Assembly (NCBI GenBank): GCA_036023115.1
Contig: JAYKKT010000091.1
Coordinates: forward strand, 34,707,501-34,771,500
Direction: 5' to 3'
Source of the DNA: Brasenia schreberi
Taxonomy: Eukaryota > Streptophyta > Magnoliopsida > Nymphaeales > Cabombaceae
DNA length: 64,000 nucleotides
The stretch's first letter is position 1, and each line of letters starts with the position of its first letter. The notes under the pieces are model-generated. The model did not search any database, was not told the origin of the DNA, and saw only the letters and a program-made list of their open reading frames with translations. A program made the position numbers and the translations under genes. This document shows positions 1 through 11,915 of the stretch, in pieces.

Positions 1-1913
1 TTGTTGTTTGTTTAGTCTTGTGAGCCAAGTGATTCCTATTTCTCCTAGTATTTTCCAAACTTCTATAGGAATATTATCTCGTCCTACCGATTTACCACTC
101 TTCATATGTTTAAGAGCCTCTTTGACTTCATTCTTTTGAATATGTCGGTAGAAATTGTGGTTTATATACTTTTCTGACTTGGCTAAATCTCCTAAACTAA
201 TACTAACATCTTTATTTTCATTAAAAAGATTATAAAAATAGTTTTTCCATCTATTTCTTATATCATCATTTGCCACTAGAATTTTTTCATCCTCGTCTTT
301 TATGCATCTAACATAATTAAGATCTTTAGTTTTCTTATCTCTAGCCCTAGCTATCCTAAAAATATCTCTTTCACCCTCTTTTGAGTTGAGTTTTTTTATA
401 TAAGTCATCCCAAATCTTAGCTTTTGCTTCACTAACGGCCTTTTTTGCTTCCTTCTTTGCTTTCTTATAAGCTTCTAAAGTTTCACTAGTTTTCTTAGCA
501 TAATGTAATTTGTAACATGCCCTCTTTGCCTTGATTTTGTTTTGTACTACTTCACTCCACCACCAAGCTTCTTTTTGTGCCGGTATACCTCCCTTAGATA
601 CCCCTAACACATCTTTCGCCACTTTCCTAATATGTATAGCCATATTGTTCCACATATCAGAGGGTGTACCAACATAATTCCAAACATCTCCTTGAAGGAC
701 TTTCTGTTTAAATATATCTTCTTTCTCGCTTTTGAGGTTCCACCATTTAGTCCGAATAGCTCGATGCACTCTTTTCTTCTTTGTCCATTTTTTTATTTGT
801 AAATCCATAACTAAAAGTCGATGTTGGGTGGTTAAGTTTTCTCCTGGAATTACCTTACAATCTTTACAACACGCTCTATCTTTTTTTCTACAAATAAAGT
901 AATCAATTTGTGTTTGCGATAAGCCACTCTTATAAGTAATTAAATGTTCATCTCATTTTTTGAAGATTGTATTAACTATAAAGAGATCAAATGACATAGC
1001 AAAATTTAAAATCTCCCTACCTTCCTCGTTTATATCCCCATAACCAAAGTTTCCATGAATCCCTTGATATCCTAATGCCTCTTTTCCGACATGTCCATTT
1101 AAATCTCCTCCTAAACAAATCATCTCCCTTTGTGGAATCTTTTGAAACACCTTATCTAACTCTTCCCAAAAAACTGTCTTTATACTATCTTCTAGTCCTA
1201 CTTGAGGTGCGTAAGCACAAACTATATTCAAAACCTCTACTCCTAACACTAATTTCAATCTCATGATTCGGTCACCATATCGTTGAATGTCTACTACACT
1301 CTCCTTTAAATCTTTATTTATGATAATACCAACTCCGTTTTGGGCCTTTTCTTTACCTGAGTACCATAATTTAAAACCTGTATCCTCTATCTCCTTTGCT
1401 TTTTCTCCAACCCATTTTGTCTCTTGTAAACATAGAATATGAATCTTTCTCCGAATCATAGTATCTACCACCTCCATTAGCTTACCCGATAATGTTCCGA
1501 TATTCCAAGAACCAATACGAATCTTATTATCTAGGACTAGCTTCCTTATCCCCCACATCCGTCCATAATCAAAATGCGGAGACCCTCTCTAAAAATTTTT
1601 CACTACATTCGGGCGGCAATATAGCGGGACTAACTTCTTTACCCACACCCGTCCATGATGTGGGAACCCTCTCTGCAATTGATTCACTACATTCGGGCAA
1701 AAATGTAGTGGCCCTTGCTTACTTCTTACTGCATTCGGGCTCTGCAGCACGTCGCTAGGCGGGGACGCCCCAAAGCAATGCTCATAATTTTTGTAATCCA
1801 TGTTGTAGAAATCCGACGAAGTTTTACGCTGGCTGTCGGAAGCCTAACACAACCCTCCTCCTTTATCCGGGCTTGGGATCGGCAATGCAAGGGTGATCTC
1901 TTACATGGGCGGA
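1..1913 (-). mobile_element. RTE-type LINE, 5' UTR to start of reverse transcriptase, minus strand
   Basis: This is the 5' part of a non-LTR retrotransposon. Reading on the minus strand, 1913-1560 is the 5' UTR, with three spaced copies of a CTACATTCGGGC-like motif near 1613, 1690 and 1731. An apurinic endonuclease domain follows (1558-953) with GSWNIGTLSGK, LCLQETKW, VCAYAPQ and GGDLNGHVG, all typical of the endonuclease/exonuclease/phosphatase fold. A lysine-rich linker lies at 808-371. The start of the reverse transcriptase lies at about 310-13 and ends at ITWLTRL. The frame breaks near 950 and 370, so the element is dead. At 1-12 the sequence turns into a TTG-rich tract, which looks like the 3' tail of another RTE copy abutting here. 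Confidence 0.88.
953..1558 (-). pseudogene. LINE endonuclease domain (RTE ORF fragment)
   Basis: A 201-residue open frame carries the endonuclease of an RTE LINE, the enzyme that nicks target DNA to prime reverse transcription. The catalytic-type motifs QETKW (residues 45-49) and GGDLNGHVG (about 148-156) are intact. The frame stops just before the linker, whereas an intact element would read on into reverse transcriptase, so this is a relic. Plant homologues are often mis-annotated as craniofacial development protein 2-like. Confidence 0.85.
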
Positions 1914-3061
1914 GTTAGATGCATCAAGGATGAATGGAAAAATTATTTTTATAAGTTTTTTAATGAAAATAAAGATGTTAGTATTAGCTTAGGAGAGTTA
2001 GCCAAATCAGAAAAGTATATAAACCACAATGTCTACCGACGTATTAAAAATAATGAAGTCAAAGAGGCTCTTAAACATATGAAGGGTGGTAAATCAATAG
2101 GACCAGATAATATTCCTATAGAAGATTGGAAAATACTAGGAGAAATAGGAATCACTTGGCTTACAAGACTATTTAATGAAATATGGAAAAACCAAAAGAT
2201 GCCCGAGGAATGGAGAGCAAGTACACTTATACCCATATATAAGAACAAGGGAGACATTCAAAATTGTCTGAATTATCGAGGTATCAAGTTGATGAACCAT
2301 ACTATGAAATTGTGGGAAAGAATTATTGAACGTAGGTTAAGACAAGTATCAAGCACAATAGAGAACCAATTTGGATTCATGCCAGGCAGATCTACTGTTG
2401 AAGCGATTCACCTTTTGAGACGTCTTATGGAACATTTTAGAGTAAAAAAGAAAGACCTTCACATGATATTTATTAATCTAGAAAAAGCTTATGATAGAGT
2501 ATTGAGGGAGGTTCTTTGGAAAACTTTGGAAAAAAGAGGTATCCCATTGACATACATTAACCTTATAAGAGACATGTATGATGGTGCAAAAACATGTGTG
2601 AGGACTTATGAAGGAATGACAGATTTCTTTGAAGTTAATATTGGGTTACATCAAGGATCAACTTTAAGTCCATACTTATTTATAATGGTGATTGATGAGT
2701 TAACAAAACATATTCAAGATGAAGTACCTTGGTGTATGTTATTTGCAGATGACATTGTATTAGTGGAGGAGTCTAAGAAAAAAGTTAATAGAAAATTGGA
2801 ACTATGGAGAGGAACGTTAGAAAGCAAATGCCTCCGACTTAGTAGAACAAAGACATAATATATGGAATGTAAGTTTGATCATTTGGTTACTTCAGTGGAC
2901 ATAGAAATTAAAATTGGCACACATTGCATCCTCAAAAGGAAAGTTTTATATACCTAGGGTCAATTTTTCAGAGTGATGGAAGAATTGATGGAGATGTTAC
3001 GCATAAAATTAATGCTGGTTGGTTAAAATGGAGAGGAGCATAAGGTATTCTTTGTGATAAG
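1914..3061 (+). mobile_element. RTE-type LINE, reverse transcriptase part (left half of a split copy)
   Basis: The open frame 1893-2858 holds most of an RTE reverse transcriptase, with [52 protein letters not shown] and the catalytic LFADDIVL. The metal-binding FADD is intact, but [10 protein letters not shown] lacks the usual first aspartate (FIDLEKAYD in related elements) and the frame ends at 2858. The copy is 5' truncated at about 1914 and has lost about 35 bases near the start compared with the minus-strand copy. It is interrupted at 3061 by a copia element and resumes at 10049. Confidence 0.9.
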
Positions 3062-3367
3062 TATTAGAAATAAAATCTTCATTAAACAATAAGAAATGAC
3101 TTACATTAAGCCGTAGATTGGAGGCATTCCTCCAATCTGTACAAAACCCAAATATCGGTTGCAACTGTCCAGATTCTTTTCTACTTAATGACTAAACCCT
3201 AAAGACGCCTATTAATACCCTGTCTAACTTGATTTCCTAAACTACCCCTAATAAGTATTAATTACTACTAAAGTGACATAGAACTTAAAATGATGTGAAC
3301 ATGGATTACACGACTCTATTGAAACTACACGACTCTATTAAAACTACTCTATTAACTTCCTTTAACA
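3062..3367 (-). repeat. 3' LTR of the copia element (left side)
   Basis: The 306-base LTR starts TGTTAAAGG on the minus strand and ends in TAATA instead of the canonical CA. It differs from the right LTR by an extra copy of a unit of about 19 bases (CACGACTCTATT followed by GAAACTA or AAAACTA) near 3310-3350 and by point changes and small indels near 3160-3175. Confidence 0.92.
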
Positions 3368-4421
3368 CTCCCCCTCAAGTTGGGTGAAGGATGTCGATAA
3401 CACCCAACTTGGATAATGTCTCCTTTAATTGTCTGTTGGTAGTATCTTTAGTTAAGCAATCAACCCTTTGTTTGATAGATTGAACATACTCCAGCTTGAA
3501 TTCTTGATTAGATGTTTTCTATCTGATGAAGTGGCAGTCAATTTTTATATATTTGGTTCTCTCATGATAAACTGGATTATAGGCCATCTGAATTGCTGCA
3601 CTGCTATCACACTATAGTGGTATACAATGATTATATGGAAATCTTAGTTCACTGATCAATGAAGATATCCATTTTCCTTCACATATGGCTTGTGCTACAG
3701 CTCTGTATTCTGCTTCTGCTGTAGATCTTGCAACCAGTGTCTGTTTTTTACTCTTCTAAGATACAATATTACCACCGAGTAAGGTAACATAGCCAGTAGT
3801 TGATTTCCTGTCATCATATGAACCAACCCAGTTTGCATCAGAATAAAATGCAATGTCAAAGTTTGATGATTTTGAATAAAGTAAACCCATTCCTGAAGTT
3901 GATTTGAGGTATCGAAGAATTCTATACACTGCATCCATTTGATTCTTGGTTGGCGAATGTATACATCTGCTCACAATACGAATTGCATACGTAATGTCTG
4001 GTTGAGTAATAGTCAAATATATGAGCTTACCAACCAGCTTCTGATATTTGTTAATGTCTTTGAACTCTTCACTATCACCACTGAAAAATTTCTGATTTAC
4101 TTTCATAGGGATGTCACTAAGTTTACACTCTAGCATATGTGTTTTTTCAAGAAGATTCATTAAGTATTTTCACTGAGTTAGGAAGATACCTCTGTTAGAA
4201 TAGAGAACTTCTATGCTCAAAAAATAGTGAAGCTGCCCCAAATCTTTAAGATCAAATAATTTATGAAGATTCATTTTCAACTTGGATATTTCTTTAAGGT
4301 TATCTCCTGTGACAATAATGTCATCAACATAAACAGCAAGAATGGATATTTTGGTTCATTTCTTAAAGAATATTGTATGATCATTAAGGCTCCTGTTGTA
4401 TCCCAGACTGCAAACTGCCTT

Positions 4422-5259
4422 GCTGAATTTATAAAACTAAGCTCTTGGAAACTGTTTCAGCCCATATATTGCTTTATTGAGTTTACACACGCTATTAGAA
4501 GATGTTTTTATATTCATTCCCGGAGGTAGTTCCATATACACCTCTTCATTTAAATCTCCTTGTAAGAAAGTATTTTTAACATCCATTTGCCATAGATTCC
4601 ATCCCAAATTTGCTGCCATACTGAGAAATATTCTAATTGAAGTGAGTTTAACCACAGGTGCAAACATTTCTGTATAATCAATGTCATATGACTGACTGTA
4701 TCCTTTAGCAACCAATCTGGCTTTATATTTCTGCACTATTCCATCTGCCTTATATTTAATAGTAAATACCCACTTGCATCCTGAAGGTAGTTGTGCGATG
4801 GTCCATGTCAGTGTTATCTGTATCGTACCGTTTGCCATAGATTCTAGCCCATATATTACTGAATTTATAAAACCAAGCTCTTGGAGACTGTTTCAGCCCA
4901 TATATTGCTTTATTGAGTTTACACACGCTATTAGAAGATGCTTTTATATTTATTCCCGGAGGTAGTTCCATATACACCTCTTCATTTAAATCTCCTTGTA
5001 AGAAAGTATTTTTAACATCCATTTGCCATAGATTCCATCCCAAATTTGCTGCCATACTAAGAAATATCCTAATTGAAGTGAGTTTAACCACAGGTGCAAA
5101 CGTTTCTGTATAATCAATGTCATATGACTGACTGTATCCTTTAGCAACCAATCTGGCTTTATATCTCTGCACTATTCCATCTGCCTTATATTTAATAGTA
5201 AATACCCACTTGCATCCTGAAGGTAGTTGTGCGATGGTCCAGTGTTATCCGTATCGCAC
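4422..5259. repeat. 437-bp direct tandem duplication inside the copia reverse transcriptase
   Basis: Positions 4422-4838 repeat at 4859-5275 with an offset of 437 bases. Both copies encode the same reverse transcriptase stretch on the minus strand ([50 protein letters not shown]). The first copy ends with 30 bases of the hAT element terminus that flanks the second copy, so the duplication occurred after the hAT insertion. Confidence 0.9.
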
Positions 5260-6320
5260 TGTATCGTACGATACGGTACTGTATCGTAAGATATAGGTTA
5301 TCGTGCCGTATCGTACGATACGGGCGATACGGCGAATTTTTTTTTTCAAATTTTTTTTGCATGTTTCTGCCCTCTCTTCCTCTCTCTTCACTTCCCTTAA
5401 AGGCATCCTCCAATATGCTTATAATTTGGGTTTATAATTTTATTTATTTAATAAGAATAATGTATAAAAAAAATTTATGACAAAATCATTTCCCTTTTTG
5501 TTACAACTTTTAGGTATATTTTTGCTAACAGTTTCTAATTTCATAAGATCGTAAACAATTAAAAACATTTAGTTCTCTCGGTTCATTGAGTAGGGATTTC
5601 ACAACTTCACTATTTTAGGGTTCACGTTACATGACTTCCATTGAGTTGAACATGATCAATGTGTGTGAGGCTTAACTCAGTCTATGAAGTGAGAAATGAA
5701 GCTCAAGCATTAGTTAAAAAGCTAGTCTCCAATAAGAAAAAAAGGGGACATCATCAAGTAATAATATCACATCATTGAGGTGTCATAGACTTAATAATCA
5801 AAGAAATGGAGCTCTTTGTTTTGCTTACATATGAAAATTAGCAAATATGACAACTACAAATACAAAGATAGCAGTTTGTTAATTTTGATATATTACATGA
5901 GTGGATTATGGAAGATAACGAAGAAAATGCACTCCTAAGTCCTAACTGAAGGAGACATTGCATGAATTAATTTGAAGTGCAACAACATCATCAAGGAGAA
6001 GATGAAGATTATTTAGTTAATGATAAAATATAAATGTATTTCATTTTTTGATTCAAAATATATAATTTTGGATGCAATTGTTTAATATTAAATGTTAAAT
6101 TTGTGCTAAACTTTGCATTATATGAATTTAAAGCAATTACCAGATTTTTCCAAAATTTTCTAGAATTTTCTTGAATTTTTTCGGATTTTTACTAATTTTA
6201 TTGATTTTTTAAATAAATTTTATAGTTTTTAATATTAAAGTATAATACGATACGATACGATATGATATGGTACGATACGCCCGTATCGTGGAGCCCAGCG
6301 ATACGCGTCAGACAACACTG
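5240..6320. mobile_element. Non-autonomous hAT-type element with GTATCG palindromes
   Basis: The element of about 1.08 kb starts CAGTGTTATC and ends GACAACACTG, so its termini are inverted repeats of the hAT type. The 8-bp target duplication GTCCATGT lies at 6321-6328 and, because of the tandem duplication, is intact on the left at 4801-4808 and reduced to GTC at the element's own left edge. No transposase frame is visible. The subterminal parts are built from repeated palindromic units such as GTATCGTACGATACGG (5256-5335 and 6243-6306), and the middle is AT-rich. Confidence 0.82.
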
Positions 6321-9300
6321 GTCCATGTATTGTTTTTCATCGGTGTATTCAATTCTTCTTAAATTGCAGTTTTCCATAAAGGGTACTTGATTGTTTTTTC
6401 AAACTTCGAAGGAATCTTATGTTTCTTAGCATTCATAACAAAGTTTTGATAATTCTGAGAGGTATTGGCATATGAAACATAATCAGAAATCAGATAATGT
6501 GCACATGCACGCTTACCTTTATAAATAGCAATAGGGATCTCCAGGTCATCTTTCACTTGATCTTGAGGATCTGATTTAGGGGAAATCTCTTTAGTACATG
6601 GTTCTTTTTGAGAGTAAACAATCTTCCGCAGTCCTTTCTTGTACGTCAGAATATCTTTTAATTATTGTACCTTCTCAATCTATCAGTTGTATCATTATAC
6701 TCCCCCTCACTAGGAACTAGTGGAAAGATGGAAGGTGGAGATGTAGTTGACTCCTTTTGAGAAGAGTAATAGGGAGTAAGTTTTAAGAAGGTGACTTCTA
6801 TGGAAACATATAATTTTTTAAGTAGGGGGTCATAGCATTTATATCCTTTTTTAGAGTTCGAATAGCCAAGAAAAATACACTTCACTGACTTTGCATCAAG
6901 TTTATCACGATTAGAAAGATGAATATGTACAAAACAATTACACCCAAAGATACGAGGGACTAGATGAAATGGTTTTGATTCTTTATCTAGACATTGAATA
7001 GGACTTTCTCCTTGGATTGTATTGCTTGGCATTGTATTGATGAGATAAACATCAGTAAGGACAACTTTTCCCAGTAGAATTTTGAAACATTATTTTGGAG
7101 TAGGAGAGTTCTGGCTACCTCCAAAATATGACGATTTTTTCGTTCAGCAATACCATTCTGTTAGGGTGTATAAGGATAGGTAGTCTGATGAATAATCCCC
7201 TGTGATCGTAAATATTCTTGTAACAGAGTGCCAATGTATTCTCCTCCATTATCTGACCGAAGAATTTTCACGGAAGTATTGAATTGAGTACAAATAAATT
7301 TATGCACAATGGGAAAAATAGAGGAAACTTCAAACTTTGTTTTTATTGAGTAAACGATTGAAAGACGCATACAATCATCAATAAATGAGACAAAATACTT
7401 ATGACCAAACAAAGAAATAACTGGACTTGACCCCATATATCAGAATGAAGAAGTTCAAAAGGTTTAGATCGCCGAGAATCACTTAAAGGATAAGAAGCTC
7501 TTTGGTGTTTCTCGAGTTGACAGACTTCACATTCAAACTGAGATTTATTGGACTGGACTCTAAGTTGAGGTATAATATATGGAATTTTTGACACAGGGAG
7601 ATGACCTAGACGACAATGCCAAAGACTAATATATGCATCCTGAACTGTTATTGCTGAAACACTATAAGAAGTAGAAGGCTAAGAGTGATCTTCAAGAATG
7701 TATAATCCCTTTTGTAGTTTATCATGTCCAAAGATTTTCCAGGTCTTCATATCCTGAAATACACAACTAGTAGGATGAATGGTTACACAACAATCCAAGA
7801 CACGAGTTAAGGAGCTAACAGAAAGAAGATTTATCAGAAAATTGGGAACATGATATACTGATTGTAAATCTGAGAAACATGTGGGTACACTTCCCTGTCC
7901 AAATCATATAAGAGTAAAAACCTTCTACCAACTTAATTGCTTCCTGTTTTTGGAGAGTCCTGTATGCTGAAAAATACGATAACTATCCTACCATATGATC
8001 TGTAGTGCCTGAATCAATTATCCAAGTTTTTGAGGGAGAATGAGAGAAGTGATTACCCTTCACGGTATGTGTAGCTTGTGCCACTGTAGCTTGAGATGAA
8101 GAAGATGAGGATTGTTTAGATAGCTTATGTTCTATGCCCTCTATCCTTTTGATAATCTCTTGTATGCCATCAGTGCTTGGAGTTGAATTTTCTGCAGAAT
8201 AAACCGAGTGATTGCGATTTCTATAATAATTAGGTTTGCCATGTAATTCCCAACAATGTTCTCTGATATAATGTGATTTTTCATAGTGTGAACAAACAAG
8301 TTTTTTTTTTTCATCAGAATGAAATCTACCACGTCCACGACCACGACTCTGGTGTCCACCTCTGCCACGAAAGTGAGAATTGTCTCCTCTTACTTGAAGT
8401 GCCTATTGATCTGTACCAAGAATATTATCCTTCTTAAGATTCTTGCGATTTTCTTCTCTAATTAATAAAGAGTATACTATGCCCAGGGAAGGAAGCTATT
8501 CTCTGCCTAAGATATTCAATTTTACTTACTCAAATTCAGGATTGATACCCCACAATAAATCAAATACTTTCTTCTTTTAACTCTCAGTAACATGCAGAAT
8601 ATTTGATATTTGTATAATAGAAGAGTTCATCCTAGAGACCTCAAAGATCTGCATAATATTTACTGATAGATCGAGCTCCTTGTTTACATTTTCTGATCTT
8701 TTCCAAAGTCTCATATTCTTTGGCTACATTCTTTTTTTTTAGTATGCTTTGAAGACTGCACACCAAATTTCATGAGCAGATTCTAAACACATAAAGGTTT
8801 TAGCAATTGATGGAATCATTGACTGTAGTAACCATGATGAGATTAAAGCATCTTCTCTTCTCCAGGTAGAATAGTATGTATCATGAGTCTCTGAGATTGG
8901 TATTTGACCCATTAAGTGTGCCCATCTCCCCCTAGCTATAATGGCCAGTTCCATAGATCTATACCATTCTAAATAATTTTTGCCATCAAGCTTAGTAGTT
9001 GTAATCTGAAAATTGTCTGTCTTTTCTAATAAAAGAGATTGTTCACCAGTATGAAAAGAACTATTAATACCTTTTCCTTTTCCTGTCATAGGTCCTGAAA
9101 TATAATAACTTTTCTGGTCTTCTTAAATCTGTTGAATTTGAATAGATGGAAGCAGGTAAAATAAAATCCAATCAAAGTAAATGTTCAGTTTCTTTTCTGA
9201 ATCAATAATATGTTTGATGATAATTCAGATCTTTCCTTTTTCTCAAGAATGAAGAATGTAGTCACACGAATCCTTGAATTGAACCCTTCATAAATCAGAT

Positions 9301-9753
9301 AATGTATAAAGTCGGCAATCTGTCACACGATTCAAATAAACACCACGATGAACCAAGATGAATCAATCGGCAGTCTGTCACATGAATAAGTCGCCAATCT
9401 GTCACAACTAAACCAAGATGAATCAGTCGGCAGTCTGTCACACGATTCAAATACAATCTTCAGATTTGAATCTTGATGAATAAATAAGCCTCTGCACCGA
9501 TTCCAATAACCCAACACAACAAAAAATACAATAAAAAATCTGATATCTCTATGCCGATTCCACAAGAAAAGGCTGTCCCAACTTGATTCCAAAAGAAGTA
9601 ACTCTGCCCCAACGTGATTCCAAAACAGAGCGCTGCTTGTTATAAAAAAAACTTATCGATCCATCTTCAGATCACTTACCACAAGTACCAAGATTAGGAC
9701 AGATTCTTGGCTTAAAAAAAAAGGATTTTAGGGCCTTATAGACTCTGATACCA

Positions 9754-10048
9754 TATTAGAAATAAAATCTTCATTAAACAATAAGAAATGACTTGCATTA
9801 AGCCGTAGATTGGAGGCATTCCTCTAATCTGTACAAAACCCAAATATCGGCTCTTCTTGTGCAGCCGTCCAGATTTTTTTCTACTTAATGACTAAACCCT
9901 AAAGACACCTATTAATACCCTGTCTAACTTGATTTCCTAAACTACCCCTAATAAGTATTAATTACTACTAAAGTGACATAAAACTTAAAATGACGTGAAC
10001 ATGCATTACACGACTCTATTGAAACTACTCTATTAACTTCCTTTAACC
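9754..10048 (-). repeat. 5' LTR of the copia element (right side)
   Basis: The 295-base LTR matches 3062-3367 along its length. It is followed on the minus strand by the tRNA-Met primer binding site at 9753-9741. Its outer end reads GG rather than TG, which is a point mutation. Confidence 0.92.
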
Positions 10049-10531
10049 ATAAGAAGATACCATTAAAGTTAAAAGGTAAATATTATAGAGCAGCAATTAG
10101 GCTTGCCATGTTTTATGGTTCTGAGTGTTGGGCAATTAATCATCAACATGTACAAAAGATGTATGTGACATAAATAAAGACGTTGAGATGGATGAGTGAT
10201 CATACAAGAAAAGACCGTATACATAATGAGGTTATTAGAAACAAATTAGGAGTGACACCAATAGAGGATAAAATGAGAATATCGTTTAAGATGGTTTGGA
10301 CATATAGAAAGAAGATCAAAAGAAGAACCTTTAAGAAGGAATGAAAAACTAAATTTGGAAACTATTAAAAGAGCTAGAGGACGACCACAAAACTGTTGGA
10401 AAGAAACAATAAAGAATGATCTAGCTTATTGTGAGTTAATTGCTAACATGACACACGATAGGGATCTGTGGAAATAAAGAATCCATGTAGCCGACCCCGT
10501 CTAGTATGGGAAAGGGCTTAGTTGTTGTTGT
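10049..10531 (+). mobile_element. RTE-type LINE, 3' end (right half of the split copy)
   Basis: After the copia element the LINE resumes at its target duplication and encodes the C-terminal part (KIPLKLKGKYYRAAIRLAMF, then GSECWAINHQHVQKM) with stops. It ends with the characteristic GCCGACCCCGTCTAGTATGG, GGGCTTAG and a TTG-repeat tail at 10518-10531, as in other plant RTE elements. Confidence 0.9.
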
Positions 10532-10539
10532 TTTACAAC

Positions 10540-11177
10540 AATAATGGCAATAAGAGTTCGTACGGTAGTGATTCTTGCAACAGAAGCAAAAGTTTCTTCA
10601 TAATTTATCTCATATTCCTTTACATATCCTTTTGCGACTAGTCGAGTTTTATATATTTCTAGTGTACCATAACTCTTTGTCTTAATTTTATATACCCACT
10701 TACAACCTATAGTTTTTTTTTTTTATCTTTGGTTAGTCATCTATTTCTCATGTTTAGGCTTTACTCAAATCATTAAATTCCTTATTCATAGCATTGATTC
10801 ATTGGTGAGAGACTTGGGTTTCCTTGAAGGTCTTAGGTTCCTTAAGGGTAGATAAAGTTGTTAGTAGGGCTCTATGTGCAGGTGAAAAGGTATTAGACAA
10901 ATCTCTCGGGCGTTCTTGATTCTCTAGTTGATCTTCTTGGAGGAGGTTCTATAGCTCATCGAGTATAATATCTATCAAATGGTGCAATCATGTTTCTAGA
11001 ATATAGAGATTCATTATTATCAATTTCTTTATCTACTTGTTCTTCACTATCTAGAATATCAATCATAAAAGAATATCTAGTGTCATTAATGGATTCAACT
11101 ATCATTGCTAAAGTAAAACTCTTTTTCAAGAAATTAAACATTTCTAGAGACATAGAGCTTATCATTTTTGGTACCAT
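10540..11177 (-). mobile_element. Degenerate copia fragment (reverse transcriptase start and linker)
   Basis: The minus strand at about 10690-10545 reads KTRLVAKGYVKEYEINYEET and then VARITTVRTLIAII, a standard copia reverse transcriptase start. Upstream (11177-10700) is an acidic linker with SMSLEMFNFLKKSFTLA. The frame is broken and the rest of the element is absent, because the fragment runs directly into LTR-like sequence at 11178. Confidence 0.75.
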
Positions 11178-11716
11178 GTAAGAATATATGCACTTTGAGT
11201 GTCTTTATAGTCGACAAACACGAATCAACACCTTAAGTGCTCACTTGAGTTTATCACAACCCTTCTTTTGCGTTGACAACCAATTAACCACCACTCAAAC
11301 ATAGTAGCAAGCAACAAATAGAAGATATTTACTGAATAGCCAAATAAATCATACACAAATAGCCATACAAGGCTTGAATTAAGAGAGGATTATAGGGGAT
11401 TTTATAGAGAGATGAGAGGATAATGGCCAACATCTAATGACTAGAAAGATAGCTGTTGGATGTTGGCCACTATCCTCTAATATCTCTATAAAATCTCCTA
11501 CAATCTTCTCTTGTAATTCAAGCCTTGTGTGGTTATTTATGCATGATTTATTTGGCTATTCAATAAAGATCTTTTATTTGTTGCTTGCTACTATATTTCC
11601 GTGGTTAATTGGTTGTCAACGCAAAGGGAGGGCTGTGATAGGCCTCAAGTGAGTGCTTAAGGTGCTGATTATTGTTTGTCAACTACAAAGATACTCAAAG
11701 TGTATATATTCTTATA
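11178..11716. repeat. Inverted pair of LTR-like sequences (palindrome, about 260-bp arms)
   Basis: The left arm (11178 to about 11435) is the reverse complement of the right arm (about 11456-11716). The right arm ends TTCTTATA and is followed by TGGTATCAAAGCC at 11717, a tRNA-Met-type primer binding site. The left arm is preceded by the mirrored, mutated site GGTACCA. A third copy lies at 12573-12840. The two arms are therefore 5' LTRs facing opposite ways. Confidence 0.75.
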
Positions 11717-11744
11717 TGGTATCAAAGCCCTCAACTCTTCTCAT

Positions 11745-11915
11745 GTAAGGGATCACCCTTGCATGGCCGATACCAAGTCCAAATAAAGGAGGATGGGTTG
11801 TGTTTGGCTTTCAACGTCAACGTAAAACTTTTTCAGACTTATCTACCATGAATTCTATAAATTATGATAGGGCTTTGTGGAAACAAAGAAGTCACGGAGA
11901 AAGGCTTAGTTGTAA
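11745..11915 (+). mobile_element. Mini-RTE: LINE 5' end fused to LINE 3' end
   Basis: GGGATCACCCTTGCATGGCC and the following bases match, in reverse complement, the 5' UTR end of the LINE at 1913-1800. From about 11864 the sequence changes to the LINE 3' end (GGGCTTTGTGGAAACAAAGA, then AAGGCTTAGTTGTAAT). All the coding sequence is missing between them. This looks like an internally deleted, non-autonomous RTE derivative. Confidence 0.6.

Larger units (their letters stand above)
3062..10048 (-). mobile_element. Ty1/copia LTR retrotransposon inserted in the LINE, minus strand
   Basis: A complete but mutated copia element. The LTRs lie at 3062-3367 and 9754-10048, flanked by the perfect 5-bp target duplication ATAAG (3057-3061 and 10049-10053). 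The primer binding site at 9753-9741 reads TGGTATCAGAGTC on the minus strand and matches initiator Met tRNA. The polypurine tract (3384-3368) reads GAGGGGGAG next to the 3' LTR. The domain order on the minus strand is gag (9089-8739), zinc-knuckle region (about 8368-8141), gag pre-integrase and integrase (7594-6658), reverse transcriptase (5250-4437) and RNase H (4160-3690). Many stops and frameshifts show that it is inactive. A hAT element and a 437-bp tandem duplication add to its length. Confidence 0.93.

Noticed and set aside
5229..5480. Open frames across the GTATCG palindromes
   Set aside because: They arise from the repeat sequence of the hAT element and have no homology-like composition.
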